This document shows, one piece after another, positions 1 to 10,115 of a DNA stretch of 64,000 nucleotides (its first letter is position 1; every line of letters begins with the position of its first letter). Below the pieces are notes generated by a model. It had not been told where the DNA came from. It ran no database searches and saw only the letters and a program-made list of their open reading frames with translations. The translations under genes were made by a program, and so were the position numbers. The stretch spans positions 2,852,001 through 2,916,000 of the forward strand of contig NZ_LT629710.1 of NCBI RefSeq assembly GCF_900104535.1, read 5' to 3'. This DNA is from Nakamurella panacisegetis. GTDB lineage: Bacteria > Actinomycetota > Actinomycetes > Mycobacteriales > Nakamurellaceae.

Positions 1-1
1 C

Positions 2-268
2 CTCGCGCCGGTTGTCTCCGAGAAGAGCTACGGCTTGCTCGAGACCGGCCGGTACACCTTCCTGGTGCACCCGGATGCGAACAAGACCCAGGTCAAGATT
101 GCCATCGAGAAGATCTTCGATGTCAAAGTGACCTCGGTGAACACGATCAACCGGCAGGGCAAGCGCAAGCGCACCCGGGCCGGCTTCGGCCAGCGCAAAT
201 CCACCAAGCGCGCGATCGTCACGCTGTCGGAAGACAGCAAGGCGATCGAGATCTTCACCGGCGCCTGA
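2..268 (+). CDS. rplW: 50S ribosomal protein L23 (5' end cut by window)
   Basis: L23 binds 23S rRNA near the peptide exit tunnel and docks SRP and trigger factor. The frame is open from base 2 and gives 88 residues starting [14 protein letters not shown], so only about ten N-terminal residues are missing. The tunnel-side segment with [10 protein letters not shown] is present, followed by the usual [15 protein letters not shown] end. It lies 21 bases before rplB in S10-operon order. Identity is certain; the true start lies outside the window. Confidence 0.97.
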   Translation, partial: LAPVVSEKSYGLLETGRYTFLVHPDANKTQVKIAIEKIFDVKVTSVNTINRQGKRKRTRAGFGQRKSTKRAIVTLSEDSKAIEIFTGA

Positions 269-289
269 GGCGAAGAGGACTAGGGACTA

Positions 290-1129
<840 letters not shown>

Positions 1130-1194
1130 TGACACAGTCCTTGAATTCGAATTCCATCCACACCACCACCGAGAACTGAGCAGGAGGACAAGAG

Positions 1195-1476
1195 ATGCCA
1201 CGCAGTCTCAAAAAGGGCCCGTTCATCGACGACCACCTGCTCAAGAAGGTGGACGTTGCCAACGACAAGGGCTCGAAGGCCGTCATCAAGACCTGGTCGC
1301 GTCGGTCGACGATCATCCCCGACATGCTCGGGCACACGATCGCCGTCCACGACGGCCGCAAGCACGTCCCGGTGTTCGTCACCGAGTCGATGGTCGGCCA
1401 CAAGCTTGGTGAGTTCGCTCCGACGCGGACCTTCAAGGGCCACATCAAGGACGACCGTCGCGCACGGCGCGGCTGA
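1195..1476 (+). CDS. rpsS: 30S ribosomal protein S19
   Basis: S19 sits in the head of the 30S subunit and contacts S13 and the A-site tRNA region. The product is 93 residues, full length, starting [15 protein letters not shown], with the conserved [16 protein letters not shown] motif near the C-terminus. An AGGAGGA site lies about 9 bases before the ATG. It is 65 bases after rplB and 20 bases before rplV, as expected in the S10 operon. Confidence 0.99.
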   Translation: MPRSLKKGPFIDDHLLKKVDVANDKGSKAVIKTWSRRSTIIPDMLGHTIAVHDGRKHVPVFVTESMVGHKLGEFAPTRTFKGHIKDDRRARRG

Positions 1477-1496
1477 GTACGGGACAGGGAAATCAC

Positions 1497-1934
1497 ATGA
1501 GTGCAAAGAAAGATGTTCAGGTGGTTGAGGCCCCGCGCACGCGGGCCCAGCTCAAGCACCTGCGCATGACGCCGATGAAGGCGCGCCGCATCGTCAACCT
1601 GATCCGCGGTACGGATGTGGCCGCCGCCGCCTCCATTCTGAAGTTCTCCCCGCAGGCCGCCGCTGAGCCGGTTGCCAAGCTGTTGGCCTCGGCCATCGCG
1701 AACGCGGAGAACAACCAGGGTCTGCAGGCCGACACGCTCTTCGTCGACACCGTCTACGTGGACGAGGGCCCGACGCTGAAGCGCTTCCAGCCGCGGGCCC
1801 AGGGTCGCGCCTTCCGCATCCGGAAGCGCACCTGCCACATCACCATCGAACTGGTCTCGCTGTCCGCGGCGGGAACCACTGAGGGTCGTCGCGGTGCTCG
1901 CGGCAACCAGAGCGCGAAGGGAGGGACCCGCTAG
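1497..1934 (+). CDS. rplV: 50S ribosomal protein L22
   Basis: L22 lines the nascent peptide exit tunnel. The 145-residue product contains the family signatures [17 protein letters not shown] and [19 protein letters not shown], the latter from the tunnel hairpin. The last 20 residues ([18 protein letters not shown]) are an extra basic, low-complexity tail of the sort common in actinobacteria. Its TAG stop overlaps the GTG start of rpsC by one base, which suggests translational coupling. Confidence 0.98.
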   Translation: MSAKKDVQVVEAPRTRAQLKHLRMTPMKARRIVNLIRGTDVAAAASILKFSPQAAAEPVAKLLASAIANAENNQGLQADTLFVDTVYVDEGPTLKRFQPRAQGRAFRIRKRTCHITIELVSLSAAGTTEGRRGARGNQSAKGGTR

Positions 1935-2779
1935 TGGGTCAGAAAGTCAACCCGCATGGGTTCCGGCTCGGTATCACCACCGACTGGACCTCGCGCTGGT
2001 ACGCCGACAAGTCCTACGCCGATTACGTGGCCGAGGACGTTGCCATCCGCAAGCTCATGTCCAAGGGCATGGAGCGGGCCGGCATCGCCAAGGTCGAGAT
2101 CGAGCGCACCCGTGACCGGGTCCGCGTCGACATCCACACCGCCCGACCGGGCATCGTCATCGGTCGTCGTGGCGCGGAAGCCGATCGCATCCGTGGCCAG
2201 CTCGAGAAGTTGACCGGCAAGCAGGTGCAGCTGAACATCCTCGAGGTCCGCAACCCCGAGTCGGACGCGCAGCTGGTTGCCCAGGGCGTCGCCGAGCAGC
2301 TGTCCAACCGCGTGTCCTTCCGTCGGGCCATGCGCAAGTCGATGCAGTCGGCTCAGCGCAGCGGTGCCGTCAAGGGCATCCGGATCCAGTGCTCCGGTCG
2401 TCTCGGTGGCGCGGAAATGTCCCGCTCGGAGTTCTACCGTGAGGGTCGCGTTCCGCTGCACACCCTGCGCGCCGACATCGACTACGGCTTCTTCGAGGCC
2501 AAGACGACGTTCGGTCGCATCGGCGTGAAGGTCTGGATCTACAAGGGCGACAAGACCGGTTCCCTGGCCGAGCAGAAGGCGGCGGAAGCCGCAGCTGCTC
2601 AGCGCAGTGCCGGTGGCCGTCCGGCTTCCGCCGAGCGCTCCGATCGTCCGGCTCGCCGCCGCTCGGGTGCCAGTGGAACCACGCCGACCTCGACCGACGC
2701 CGGCCGCGCAGCGGTCGACGACGCTCCGGTTGTCACTGACGAAGCGGCCCCCGCGTCCGCACCGACACAGGAGAGCTGA
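1934..2779 (+). CDS. rpsC: 30S ribosomal protein S3
   Basis: S3 forms part of the mRNA entry channel on the 30S head. The 281-residue protein has the KH domain ([19 protein letters not shown], near residue 75) followed by the C-terminal S3 domain ([21 protein letters not shown]). A disordered Ala/Ser/Pro/Thr-rich tail of about 60 residues makes it longer than E. coli S3, as is usual in actinobacteria. The GTG start is fixed by the TAGTG overlap with rplV and by the canonical [14 protein letters not shown]-terminus. Confidence 0.98.
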   Translation: MGQKVNPHGFRLGITTDWTSRWYADKSYADYVAEDVAIRKLMSKGMERAGIAKVEIERTRDRVRVDIHTARPGIVIGRRGAEADRIRGQLEKLTGKQVQLNILEVRNPESDAQLVAQGVAEQLSNRVSFRRAMRKSMQSAQRSGAVKGIRIQCSGRLGGAEMSRSEFYREGRVPLHTLRADIDYGFFEAKTTFGRIGVKVWIYKGDKTGSLAEQKAAEAAAAQRSAGGRPASAERSDRPARRRSGASGTTPTSTDAGRAAVDDAPVVTDEAAPASAPTQES

Positions 2780-2783
2780 TCAC

Positions 2784-3203
2784 ATGCTCATCCCCCGCAG
2801 GGTCAAGCACCGGAAGCAGCACCGTCCGCACCGGACGGGCATGGCCACCGGTGGCACCGCAGTAACGTTCGGCGACTACGGCATCCAGGCGCTGGAGCCG
2901 GCGTACGTCACCAACCGGCAGATCGAGTCCGCTCGTATCGCCATCAACCGCCACATCAAGCGTGGTGGCCGGGTCTGGATCAACATCTACCCCGACCGTC
3001 CGCTGACCAAGAAGCCGGCCGAGACCCGCATGGGTTCCGGTAAGGGTTCGCCGGAGTGGTGGGTGGCCAACGTCAAGCCGGGTCGCGTTCTCTTCGAGAT
3101 GAGCTACCCGACCGAAGCAATCGCTCGCGAGGCCCTTCGTCGCGCGATCCACAAGCTGCCGATGAAGTGCCGCATCATCACCCGGGAAGGTGGGGAATCC
3201 TGA
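2784..3203 (+). CDS. rplP: 50S ribosomal protein L16
   Basis: L16 organises the A-site region of the 50S subunit. The start at 2784 gives 139 residues, the family length, beginning [16 protein letters not shown] longer in-frame reading begins upstream inside rpsC, but it has no matching conserved sequence. The motif [20 protein letters not shown] is intact. The TGA stop shares its last base with the rpmC ATG. Confidence 0.98.
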   Translation: MLIPRRVKHRKQHRPHRTGMATGGTAVTFGDYGIQALEPAYVTNRQIESARIAINRHIKRGGRVWINIYPDRPLTKKPAETRMGSGKGSPEWWVANVKPGRVLFEMSYPTEAIAREALRRAIHKLPMKCRIITREGGES

Positions 3204-3445
3204 TGGCTACCGCTAACGACATGCGCGAACTCGGTGCCGAGGAACTGGTCCTCCGCCTTCGCGAGGCCAAGGAGGAGCTGTTCAACCTCCGCTTCCAGAT
3301 GGCCACCGGCCAGATGGACAATAACCGCCGGCTCCGTACGGTCCGGCACGACATCGCTCGCATCTACACCGTCATGCGCGAGCGTGAGCTGGGTCTGTCC
3401 ACCGGACCTGATGGTTCGACGGATACGGAAGAGGGTGCAGCATGA
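3203..3445 (+). CDS. rpmC: 50S ribosomal protein L29
   Basis: L29 is a small two-helix protein at the tunnel exit, next to L23. This reading gives 80 residues with the typical core [20 protein letters not shown] and a helical second half ([19 protein letters not shown]). A short acidic tail ends STDTEEGAA. The ATG overlaps the rplP stop (TGATG) and the gene's stop overlaps the rpsQ start (ATGA), so translation of the three genes is probably coupled. Confidence 0.97.
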   Translation: MATANDMRELGAEELVLRLREAKEELFNLRFQMATGQMDNNRRLRTVRHDIARIYTVMRERELGLSTGPDGSTDTEEGAA

Positions 3446-3735
3446 GTGAGCAAGAGAACGTGACGGCCGCCGAGGCCGCTGCGGCTCGGGGCGATCGCAA
3501 GGTCCGTGAGGGCCTGGTCGTCTCCGACAAGATGGAGAAGACGATCGTGGTCGAGCTCGAGGACCGGGTCAAGCACCCGCGTTACTCGAAGGTCATCCGC
3601 CGCACCTCCAAGGTCAAGGCACACGACGAGGCCGGCGTCGCCGGCATCGGCGACCGTGTCCTGCTGGCCGAGACGCGTCCGATGAGCGCCACCAAGCGCT
3701 GGCGTCTGGTCGAGGTCCTCGAGAAGGCCAAGTAG
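3442..3735 (+). CDS. rpsQ: 30S ribosomal protein S17
   Basis: S17 is a primary 16S rRNA-binding OB-fold protein. The 97-residue product has the conserved [18 protein letters not shown] and [20 protein letters not shown] blocks. An acidic/Ala-rich N-terminal extension of about 20 residues precedes the core. It ends the first ribosomal gene block: a strong hairpin follows, and the next gene, rplN, starts more than 430 bases later. Confidence 0.98.
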   Translation: MSEQENVTAAEAAAARGDRKVREGLVVSDKMEKTIVVELEDRVKHPRYSKVIRRTSKVKAHDEAGVAGIGDRVLLAETRPMSATKRWRLVEVLEKAK

Positions 3736-3749
3736 CCCTCGCGCCACCG

Positions 3750-3787
3750 GGAAGCCCCGCTCCACCTTCGGGTGGGTCGGGGCTTCC
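3750..3787 (+). terminator. Hairpin terminator after rpsQ
   Basis: The outer arms GGAAGCCCCG and CGGGGCTTCC are perfectly complementary. An inner CCACC-TTCG-GGTGG stem-loop sits between them. Only a short T-containing run follows, which is common for actinobacterial terminators. It lies 15 bases after the rpsQ stop and probably attenuates read-through into rplN. Confidence 0.75.
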
Positions 3788-3833
3788 TGCGTTTCCGATC
3801 GATGTCGGCCCACCAGTCCGAGCGCCGGGTGAT

Positions 3834-3863
3834 TTGGCGATGTTGTCCCTGGTCCGGTAGCCT
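3834..3863 (+). promoter_or_regulatory. Candidate promoter for the spc (rplN) block
   Basis: A TTGGCG -35-like hexamer (3834-3839) and a TAGCCT -10-like hexamer (3858-3863) are separated by 18 bases. The site lies between the rpsQ terminator hairpin and rplN, so the spc block probably has its own promoter and a leader of about 300 nt. The match is moderate and inferred only from sequence. Confidence 0.45.
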
Positions 3864-4168
3864 GAGCCTCTGGTGTGAAGTCTGTCCGAAGGACGACCAT
3901 CACCTCTGGCCTGGCGAGGTCGGAAATTTCGCCAGGGCTCTGTCATTGCTTCGGGTCCAACCCAACGGCCGGCTCACGTATCCATCGGATGCAGGAGCCA
4001 GCCACCGGCACATGCCACAGGCAAGAGAGAAAAGGCGAGCGAATCGGCTCGTACTTCCTCTTGTCTTTTCGCATGTCAGAGGGCCGGACCCGCGGCCGGC
4101 AGAACCAGTGAACGAGAGCGCGAAGCCGGGGCAGCCCGGGGGAGCGCACAGCGAAGGTTGGGATTGAC
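3864..4168 (+). other. Structured leader upstream of rplN
   Basis: About 300 noncoding bases precede rplN. The region contains CTGGCGA/TCGCCAG arms (near 3913-3938), CAAGAG/CTCTTG arms enclosing CGAGC/GCTCG (about 4020-4066), and GCCGG/CCGGC arms just downstream. Open frames through it show no ribosomal or other recognisable protein. A cis-regulatory 5' UTR for the ribosomal genes is possible but unproven. Confidence 0.35.
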
Positions 4169-4537
4169 GTGATTCAGCAGGAGTCCAGGCTCCGCGTCGC
4201 CGATAACACCGGCGCCAAGGAAATCCTGTGCATCCGCGTCCTCGGTGGCTCCGGCCGTCGGTACGCGGGGATCGGCGACATCATCGTCGCCACGGTCAAG
4301 GATGCTATTCCGGGTGCCGGTGTGAAGAAGGGTGACGTCGTCAAAGCCGTCATCGTGCGCACCGTCAAGGAGCGCCGTCGTGCGGACGGGTCCTACATCA
4401 AGTTCGACGAGAACGCAGCCGTCCTGCTCAAGGGCGACGGCGACCCGCGCGGCACTCGCATCTTCGGGCCGGTTGGCCGCGAGCTGCGCGACAAGAAGTA
4501 CATGAAGATCATCTCGCTGGCTCCGGAGGTGCTGTAA
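4169..4537 (+). CDS. rplN: 50S ribosomal protein L14
   Basis: L14 binds 23S rRNA at the subunit interface, forming bridge B8. The 122-residue product is full length and starts, from [21 protein letters not shown], the canonical N-terminus. The signature block [21 protein letters not shown] is present, and the protein ends [13 protein letters not shown]. It is the first gene of the spc block and lies two bases before rplX. Confidence 0.98.
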   Translation: MIQQESRLRVADNTGAKEILCIRVLGGSGRRYAGIGDIIVATVKDAIPGAGVKKGDVVKAVIVRTVKERRRADGSYIKFDENAAVLLKGDGDPRGTRIFGPVGRELRDKKYMKIISLAPEVL

Positions 4538-4539
4538 CC

Positions 4540-4860
4540 ATGGGTCTCAAGGTGAAGAAGGGCGACACCGTTCTGGTGATCGCGGGCAAGGACAAGGGCG
4601 CCAAGGGCAAGGTCATCCAGGCCTACCCGGAGCGGAACCGTGTCCTGGTCGAAGGCGTGAACCGGATCAAGAAGCACACCAAGGTCTCCACCACCCAGCG
4701 TGGTGCGAAGTCCGGCGGCATCGTGACCCAGGAAGCCGCCATCCACATCTCCAACGTGATGGTCGTCGACGGCGACAACAAGCCGACCAAGGTCGGCAAG
4801 CGCGTTGACGACGAGGGACGCAACGTCCGCGTCTCGCGTCGCAGCGGGAAGGACCTGTAA
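4540..4860 (+). CDS. rplX: 50S ribosomal protein L24
   Basis: L24 is an assembly-initiator protein of the 50S subunit. The 106-residue product has the KOW motif near its N-terminus ([20 protein letters not shown]) and the typical [14 protein letters not shown] segment. Its TAA stop shares the last base with the rplE ATG (TAATG), consistent with coupled translation in the spc operon. Confidence 0.98.
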   Translation: MGLKVKKGDTVLVIAGKDKGAKGKVIQAYPERNRVLVEGVNRIKKHTKVSTTQRGAKSGGIVTQEAAIHISNVMVVDGDNKPTKVGKRVDDEGRNVRVSRRSGKDL

Positions 4861-5432
4861 TGACGACAACCGAATCAGCCGCGAAGGTCTCGCCGAGACT
4901 GAAGACCCGCTACGCAGCGGAGATCAAGTCGGCGCTGAACGAGCAGTTCTCCTACGCCAACGTCATGCAGATCCCCGGCGTCGTCAAGGTCGTCGTGAAC
5001 ATGGGTGTCGGTGAGGCCGCGCGTGACGCGAAGCTCATCGAAGGCGCCGTTCGCGACCTGGCCCTGATCACGGGCCAGAAGCCCGAGGTCAAGAAGGCCC
5101 GCAAGTCCATCGCCCAGTTCAAGCTGCGCGAAGGCATGCCGATCGGTGCGAAGGTCACCCTGCGCAACGACCGCATGTGGGAGTTCCTGGATCGCCTGGT
5201 GACCATCGCGTTGCCGCGTATCCGTGACTTCCGTGGCCTGTCGCCGAAGCAGTTCGACGGCAACGGCAACTACACGTTCGGCCTGAACGAGCAGTCGATG
5301 TTCCACGAGATCGACATCGATCGGATCGATCGCCCCCGCGGTATGGACATCACTGTCGTCACCACGGCCACCACCGATGACGAAGGCCGGGCGCTGCTCA
5401 AGCTCCTGGGCTTCCCGTTCAAGGAGATCTGA
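4860..5432 (+). CDS. rplE: 50S ribosomal protein L5
   Basis: L5 binds 5S rRNA in the central protuberance. The 190-residue product contains the conserved [13 protein letters not shown] motif, [18 protein letters not shown], and [16 protein letters not shown], and ends [11 protein letters not shown]. The gene begins inside the rplX stop and is two bases before the S14 gene. Length and order are normal. Confidence 0.98.
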   Translation: MTTTESAAKVSPRLKTRYAAEIKSALNEQFSYANVMQIPGVVKVVVNMGVGEAARDAKLIEGAVRDLALITGQKPEVKKARKSIAQFKLREGMPIGAKVTLRNDRMWEFLDRLVTIALPRIRDFRGLSPKQFDGNGNYTFGLNEQSMFHEIDIDRIDRPRGMDITVVTTATTDDEGRALLKLLGFPFKEI

Positions 5433-5434
5433 CC

Positions 5435-5620
5435 ATGGCGAAGACCGCTCTGATCATGAAGTCCAAGCGCAAGCCGAAGTTCGCGGTCCGTGGATACACG
5501 CGCTGCAACAAGTGCGGCCGCCCGCACTCGGTCTACAAGAAGTTCGGCCTGTGCCGCATCTGCCTCCGCGAGATGGCGCACGCCGGCGAACTGCCGGGCA
5601 TCACCAAGTCCTCCTGGTAG
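5435..5620 (+). CDS. rpsZ: 30S ribosomal protein S14, zinc-binding type
   Basis: S14 stabilises the 30S head next to S3 and S10. This is the 61-residue zinc-ribbon (type Z) form, with CNKC and CRIC cysteine pairs spaced 16 residues apart and the C-terminus [12 protein letters not shown] zinc-independent paralogue, if present, would be elsewhere. It follows rplE by two bases. Confidence 0.98.
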   Translation: MAKTALIMKSKRKPKFAVRGYTRCNKCGRPHSVYKKFGLCRICLREMAHAGELPGITKSSW

Positions 5621-5762
5621 TCCCGGAGAACATCTGCCGTACTGCCGCAGTAGAAATCACTCCCTGCGGTCAACATCAGGCGCCCACCCGCGCCGAATAC
5701 ATCGTCACAGGCCCGGCCTCGCCCAGCGAAGCGGGAACCAGACGAGAGAGGCACTGCCCGCA

Positions 5763-6161
5763 ATGGTTATGACTGACCCGGTCGCGGATTTCCTGACCCG
5801 GATCCGCAACGCCAACTCGGCCTACCACGACGAGGTCGTGATGCCCTTTTCGAAGCTGAAGGGGAACATCGCCGACATCCTCGTCAAGGAGGGCTACATC
5901 GGCTCCTGGACCACCAAGGACGCCACCGTCGGCAAGTCGCTGGTCGTCACGCTCAAGTACGGCCCCAACCGTGAGCGTTCGATCGCCGGCGTCCGCCGGA
6001 TCTCCAAGCCCGGCCTGCGCATCTACGCGCGTTCGACCGAGCTGCCGAAGGTCCTCGGAGGCCTCGGTGTCGCCATCATCTCGACCTCGACCGGTCTGCT
6101 GACCGATCGTCAGGCCGCCAAGAAGAAGGTGGGCGGGGAAGTCCTCGCCTACGTCTGGTAA
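5763..6161 (+). CDS. rpsH: 30S ribosomal protein S8
   Basis: S8 is a primary 16S rRNA-binding protein and, in E. coli, the spc-operon translational repressor. From the ATG at 5763 the product is 132 residues and starts [20 protein letters not shown]; the internal ATG at 5769 is an alternative. It ends with the C-terminal [20 protein letters not shown] motif and LAYVW. The upstream gap of 142 bases holds a small CCGCAG/CTGCGG hairpin (5645-5669) and a GAGAGG ribosome binding site. Confidence 0.97.
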   Translation: MVMTDPVADFLTRIRNANSAYHDEVVMPFSKLKGNIADILVKEGYIGSWTTKDATVGKSLVVTLKYGPNRERSIAGVRRISKPGLRIYARSTELPKVLGGLGVAIISTSTGLLTDRQAAKKKVGGEVLAYVW

Positions 6162-6174
6162 GGGACGAAACCTC

Positions 6175-6714
6175 ATGTCGCGAATCGGAAGACTGCCGAT
6201 CCCAGTTCCTGCTGGGGTCGACGTGACGATTGACGGTCGCACCGTGACGGTCAAGGGGCCCAAGGGCACCCTGTCCCACTCGGTGGTCGAACCAATCGCC
6301 ATCTCCAAGGAAGAGGACGGCACTCTGGCCGTCACTCGTCCGGACGACCAGCGGGACTCCAAGTCCCGTCACGGCCTGACCCGGACCCTGGTCAACAACA
6401 TGGTGATCGGCGTGACCGCCGGTTACTCCAAGCCGATGGAGATCGTCGGCGTCGGTTACCGCGTCGCCGCCGAAGGCAGGGACCTGGTGTTCGCACTCGG
6501 TTACTCCCACCCGGTGCCGGTCAAGGCGCCGGAGGGCATCTCCTTCACCGTCGAGTCCCCGATCAAGTTCAAGGTCGAGGGCATCGACAAGCAGTTGGTC
6601 GGCGAGGTCGCCGCCAACATCCGCAAGTTGCGCAAGCCTGACCCGTACAAGGGCAAGGGCGTGCGGTACGCCGGCGAGGTCGTGCGGCGCAAGGTCGGAA
6701 AGACGGGTAAGTGA
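6175..6714 (+). CDS. rplF: 50S ribosomal protein L6
   Basis: L6 lies near the sarcin-ricin loop and the GTPase-associated centre. The 179-residue product has two L6 repeats, starts [15 protein letters not shown] and carries the conserved [26 protein letters not shown]-terminal signature in its last 25 residues. It begins 13 bases after rpsH. Its TGA stop shares a base with the rplR ATG. Confidence 0.98.
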   Translation: MSRIGRLPIPVPAGVDVTIDGRTVTVKGPKGTLSHSVVEPIAISKEEDGTLAVTRPDDQRDSKSRHGLTRTLVNNMVIGVTAGYSKPMEIVGVGYRVAAEGRDLVFALGYSHPVPVKAPEGISFTVESPIKFKVEGIDKQLVGEVAANIRKLRKPDPYKGKGVRYAGEVVRRKVGKTGK

Positions 6715-7082
6715 TGGCAGCCAACGTTTCACAGAAGCGCGCCGAGGCGCGCACGAGGCGGCACTTCCGTCTGCGCAAGAAGGTCACCGGCACGGCAGCG
6801 CGTCCGCGCCTGGTCGTCACGCGGTCCGCGCGGCACATTGCCGTGCAGGTCGTCGACGACACCATCGGCCAGACCGTGGCTTCGGCCTCGACCCTCGAGG
6901 TGGACCTGCGTGCCGCCGAGGGCGACAAGAGCGCCAAGGCCAAGAAGGTCGGCGAGCTGGTGGCCGAGCGGGCCAAGGCAGCCGGCGTCACCGCCGTTGT
7001 CTTCGACCGCGGCGGCGACAAGTACCACGGCCGCATTGCGGCTCTGGCCGACGGCGCCCGTGGCGCCGGGCTGGAGTTCTGA
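6714..7082 (+). CDS. rplR: 50S ribosomal protein L18
   Basis: L18 binds 5S rRNA together with L5. The start chosen is the ATG at 6714, overlapping the rplF stop (TGATG); a GTG three bases upstream is also in frame. The 122-residue protein has the basic N-terminus ([21 protein letters not shown]), the core [13 protein letters not shown] and the C-terminal [21 protein letters not shown] typical of the family. Confidence 0.97.
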   Translation: MAANVSQKRAEARTRRHFRLRKKVTGTAARPRLVVTRSARHIAVQVVDDTIGQTVASASTLEVDLRAAEGDKSAKAKKVGELVAERAKAAGVTAVVFDRGGDKYHGRIAALADGARGAGLEF

Positions 7083-7083
7083 C

Positions 7084-7116
7084 ATGACCAACCGCAAGAT
7101 CGAGAGGGACATCTGA
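7084..7116 (+). CDS. Ten-codon minigene between rplR and rpsE
   Basis: An ATG two bases after the rplR stop opens a frame encoding [10 protein letters not shown]. Its TGA stop overlaps the rpsE ATG (TGATG). No homologue is known to me. The AGAGGG that serves as the rpsE ribosome binding site lies inside this frame. It may act as a translational bridge that carries ribosomes from rplR to rpsE, or it may be chance. No function is claimed. Confidence 0.3.
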   Translation: MTNRKIERDI

Positions 7117-7766
7117 TGCCCGGACAAGCTAGGCAGGGCGGTGGCGGCTTCGGCGGCGGCGCCGGTGGCCAGCGTGACGGCGGACAGGGCGGGGACCGCC
7201 GCGGCGGCCGCGACCGTCGTGACGGCGGACGCCGTGACGCACCCGTCGAGAAGAACCCGCTGTTGGAGCGCATCGTCGTCACCAACCGCGTGGCCAAGGT
7301 CGTCAAGGGTGGACGTCGTTTCTCCTTCACGGCTCTGGTTGTCGTCGGCGACGGCGACGGCACGGTAGGCGTCGGCTACGGCAAGGCCAAGGAAATCCCG
7401 GCCGCCATCGCCAAGGGCGTGGAAGAGGCGAAGAAGAACCAGTTCAAGGTTCCGCGTATCGCCGCGACCATCCCGCACCCGATCCAGGGTGAAGCGGCCG
7501 CCGGCGTCGTGCTGCTCCGTCCGGCCAGCCCGGGTACCGGTGTCATCGCCGGTGGTCCGGTGCGTGCCGTGCTGGAGTGCGCCGGAATCCACGACGTGCT
7601 GTCCAAGTCGCTCGGCTCGGACAACCCGATCAACATCGTCCACGCGACGATCGCAGCCCTCAAGGGTCTGCAGCGCCCCGAGGAGATCGCGGCCCGCCGT
7701 GGTCTGCCCATCGAGGACGTGGCTCCGGCCGCGATGCTGCGCGCCCGGGCTGGGCAAGGAGTCTGA
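7116..7766 (+). CDS. rpsE: 30S ribosomal protein S5
   Basis: S5 lies at the mRNA entry site and influences decoding accuracy. The product is 216 residues. A Gly/Arg/Asp-rich N-terminal extension of about 45 residues, typical of actinobacteria, is followed by the dsRNA-binding fold ([21 protein letters not shown]) and the C-terminal S5 domain ([21 protein letters not shown]). The start overlaps the preceding ten-codon frame. rpmD begins two bases after the stop. Confidence 0.98.
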   Translation: MPGQARQGGGGFGGGAGGQRDGGQGGDRRGGRDRRDGGRRDAPVEKNPLLERIVVTNRVAKVVKGGRRFSFTALVVVGDGDGTVGVGYGKAKEIPAAIAKGVEEAKKNQFKVPRIAATIPHPIQGEAAAGVVLLRPASPGTGVIAGGPVRAVLECAGIHDVLSKSLGSDNPINIVHATIAALKGLQRPEEIAARRGLPIEDVAPAAMLRARAGQGV

Positions 7767-7768
7767 CC

Positions 7769-7975
7769 ATGGCGCAGCAGCTGAAGATCACCCAGGTGCG
7801 CTCGACGATCGGCAACAAGCCGAACGCTCGCGAGTCGGTGCGCAGCCTGGGTCTGAAGAAGATCCACCAGGTGGTGACGGTTCCGGACAACGCCGTGAAC
7901 CGGGGCTACCTCAAGTCGGCCCGTCACCTGTTGACGGTCGAGTACGTCAAGACCGAAGGGACTGACGAAAAGTGA
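7769..7975 (+). CDS. rpmD: 50S ribosomal protein L30
   Basis: L30 is a small ferredoxin-like-fold protein of the 50S subunit. The ATG at 7769 gives 68 residues: [15 protein letters not shown], then the family motif [15 protein letters not shown]. The longer in-frame reading beginning inside rpsE has no conserved sequence. The TGA stop overlaps the rplO GTG (GTGA). Confidence 0.97.
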   Translation: MAQQLKITQVRSTIGNKPNARESVRSLGLKKIHQVVTVPDNAVNRGYLKSARHLLTVEYVKTEGTDEK

Positions 7976-8415
7976 CGATCAAGGTCCACCACCTTCGTCC
8001 CGCCCCCGGAGCCAAGACCGCCAAGACTCGCGTCGGCCGTGGTGACGGATCCAAGGGCAAGACCGCCGGCCGCGGTACCAAGGGCACCGGCGCTCGCAAG
8101 AATGTCCCCGCCTCCATGGAGGGTGGCAACCTGCCCCTGCACATGCGGCTTCCGAAGCTCAAGGGCTTCAAGAACCGCTTCCGTGTGGAGTTCCAGGTCG
8201 TCAACGTCGGTCAGATCGCCACCCTGTTCCCCGAGGGTGGTTCCGTCGGCATCGCCGAACTGGTCGAGGCCGGCGCGGTCCGCGCCAAGGCACTGGTGAA
8301 GGTCCTCGGCGACGGCGACATCAACGGTGTCAAGCTGAACATCACGGCCAACGCCTTCTCCGGTTCGGCCAAGGAAAAGGTCAGCGCAGCCGGAGGCACC
8401 ACCACCGCTGTCTGA
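7972..8415 (+). CDS. rplO: 50S ribosomal protein L15
   Basis: L15 is a late-assembly 50S protein. The 147-residue product has the glycine-rich basic N-terminal extension ([21 protein letters not shown]) and the globular core with [18 protein letters not shown]. The GTG start overlaps the rpmD stop by four bases, and the N-terminus [15 protein letters not shown] matches the family. A gap of about 360 bases before secY separates it from the secretion and metabolism genes. Confidence 0.98.
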   Translation: MTIKVHHLRPAPGAKTAKTRVGRGDGSKGKTAGRGTKGTGARKNVPASMEGGNLPLHMRLPKLKGFKNRFRVEFQVVNVGQIATLFPEGGSVGIAELVEAGAVRAKALVKVLGDGDINGVKLNITANAFSGSAKEKVSAAGGTTTAV

Positions 8416-8774
8416 TCGCGTCCGGTGCGGAGTTACTCCGACAGCGAACGCAGTGCACGAAGCGCGCAGATCCCCTGGGATTCCCGACGTCCCGTCATCG
8501 ACGGAGCAACGGGCCCGGGGGATCGGTGCGTTACAGTCTCTTCATTGGGGAGCGGTGAAAGCTGCCCATGACGACCGCGTCCGGGGTCGGCGGCGATGCT
8601 GCCGGGTCGGATGTCGGCCGCCGACGTACACCCGCCTCACCTGCCGCCGGGCAACCTAAGGCAGCGAACGACCCGACAGCTTCAACACCGCAAGACTCAG
8701 CGCCGACCGGGCCGCTGGGGCTGAGATATCGCCGCCGCCACCAGCTGCGCTGGCCGGCGTCGACAGGAGGACCA
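8416..8774. other. rplO-secY intergenic region
   Basis: About 360 bases separate rplO from the preferred secY start. No RNA gene or strong terminator is visible. A TACAGT -10-like hexamer (8532-8537) lies about 240 bases before the start, without a convincing -35. The second half is open in the secY frame but reads as low-complexity Pro/Ala/Thr sequence. Confidence 0.4.
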
Positions 8775-10115
8775 TTGCTCGCCGCATTCGTCTCGGCGCT
8801 GAAGACACCCGATCTGCGGAAGAAGATTCTCTTCACTCTCGCCATGATCGCGGTGTACCGGCTCGGAGCCACGCTGCCGTCCCCCGGCATCGACTACAAG
8901 GTCGTCAATGCTTGTGTCTCGGGCAACCAGGACAACTCGCTGAACACCGTCCTGAACCTGTTCTCCGGTGGGGCATTGCTCAAGCTGAGCGTTTTCGCGC
9001 TCGGCATCATGCCGTACATCACGGCGTCGATCATCATCCAACTGCTCACCGTGGTCATTCCGCGGTTCGAGCAGCTGAAGAAGCAGGGCCAGCCCGGCCA
9101 GGCCAAGATGACGCAGTACACCCGTTACCTGACGATTGGCCTCGGGATCCTGCAGTCGACGGCGTTCGTCGCGTTGGCTCGTAGCGGCCAGCTGCTGAGC
9201 TCCAGCACCGGTTGCCCGGACCCGTCCAAGATCATCTCGGACAACAGTGCATTCGGTCTGATCGTCCTGGTCCTGACCATGACGGCCGGCACCGCCGCCA
9301 TCATGTGGATGGGTGAGCTCATCACCGACCGCGGCATCGGCAACGGCATGTCCATCCTCATCTTCACCTCGATCGCCGCCCGGATCCCGACCGAGGGGCA
9401 GCAGATCCTGGCCTCCGGTGGTGGCGTCGTCTTCGGTGTCATCATCGTCATCGGCCTGGCCATCATCGCCGCCGTCGTCTTCATCGAGCAGGGCCAGCGT
9501 CGGCTCCCGGTGCAGTACGCCAAGCGCATGATCGGCCGCAAGATGTACGGCGGCACCTCGACCTATCTGCCGTTGAAGGTCAACCAGGCGGGCGTCATCC
9601 CGGTCATCTTCGCGACCTCCCTGCTCTACATTCCGTCCCTGATCGTCCAGCTCATCGGCGGCAGCACGGACAGCACGACGGGGGTCACGACCTACTCGGG
9701 GTTCTCGAACTTCCTGAACGTCTACGTGGTCGACTCGAGCAACTGGTTCCACAACGTTCTCTACTTCGCCCTGATCATCTTCTTCACGTACTTCTACGTC
9801 GGCATCACGTTCAACCCGACCGAGCGGGCCGACGAACTGAAGAAGTACGGCGGGTTCATCCCCGGTATCCGTCCGGGTCGGCCCACCGCCGAGTACCTGC
9901 AGTTCGTGCTGTCGCGGATCACCCTGCCCGGATCGCTCTACCTCGGCATCGTCGCCATTCTCCCGAACCTGTTCCTCTCGCTCACCAGCAACAACGCGCA
10001 GAACTTCCCGTTCGGCGGTACCTCGGTGCTGATCATGGTGGGTGTCGGGCTGGACACCGTGAAGCAGATCGAAACCCAGCTCATGCAGCGCAACTATGAA
10101 GGGTTCCTCCGCTGA
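8775..10115 (+). CDS. secY: Protein translocase subunit SecY
   Basis: SecY is the ten-helix channel of the Sec translocon in the cytoplasmic membrane. A TTG start at 8775 is chosen because AGGAGG ends four bases before it and the product then begins MLAAFVSALKTPDLRKKILF, matching SecY N-termini. This gives 446 residues, close to family length. An in-frame ATG at 8568 would add 69 Pro/Ala/Thr-rich residues without homology. Motifs include ITASIIIQLLTVVIP and PTAEYLQFVLSRITLPGS. The stop overlaps the adk ATG. Confidence 0.95.
   Translation: MLAAFVSALKTPDLRKKILFTLAMIAVYRLGATLPSPGIDYKVVNACVSGNQDNSLNTVLNLFSGGALLKLSVFALGIMPYITASIIIQLLTVVIPRFEQLKKQGQPGQAKMTQYTRYLTIGLGILQSTAFVALARSGQLLSSSTGCPDPSKIISDNSAFGLIVLVLTMTAGTAAIMWMGELITDRGIGNGMSILIFTSIAARIPTEGQQILASGGGVVFGVIIVIGLAIIAAVVFIEQGQRRLPVQYAKRMIGRKMYGGTSTYLPLKVNQAGVIPVIFATSLLYIPSLIVQLIGGSTDSTTGVTTYSGFSNFLNVYVVDSSNWFHNVLYFALIIFFTYFYVGITFNPTERADELKKYGGFIPGIRPGRPTAEYLQFVLSRITLPGSLYLGIVAILPNLFLSLTSNNAQNFPFGGTSVLIMVGVGLDTVKQIETQLMQRNYEGFLR

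Noticed and set aside
3772..4167. 131-codon frame between rpsQ and rplN
   Set aside because: It begins inside the terminator hairpin, has no ribosome binding site and no homology. The interval behaves like a leader.
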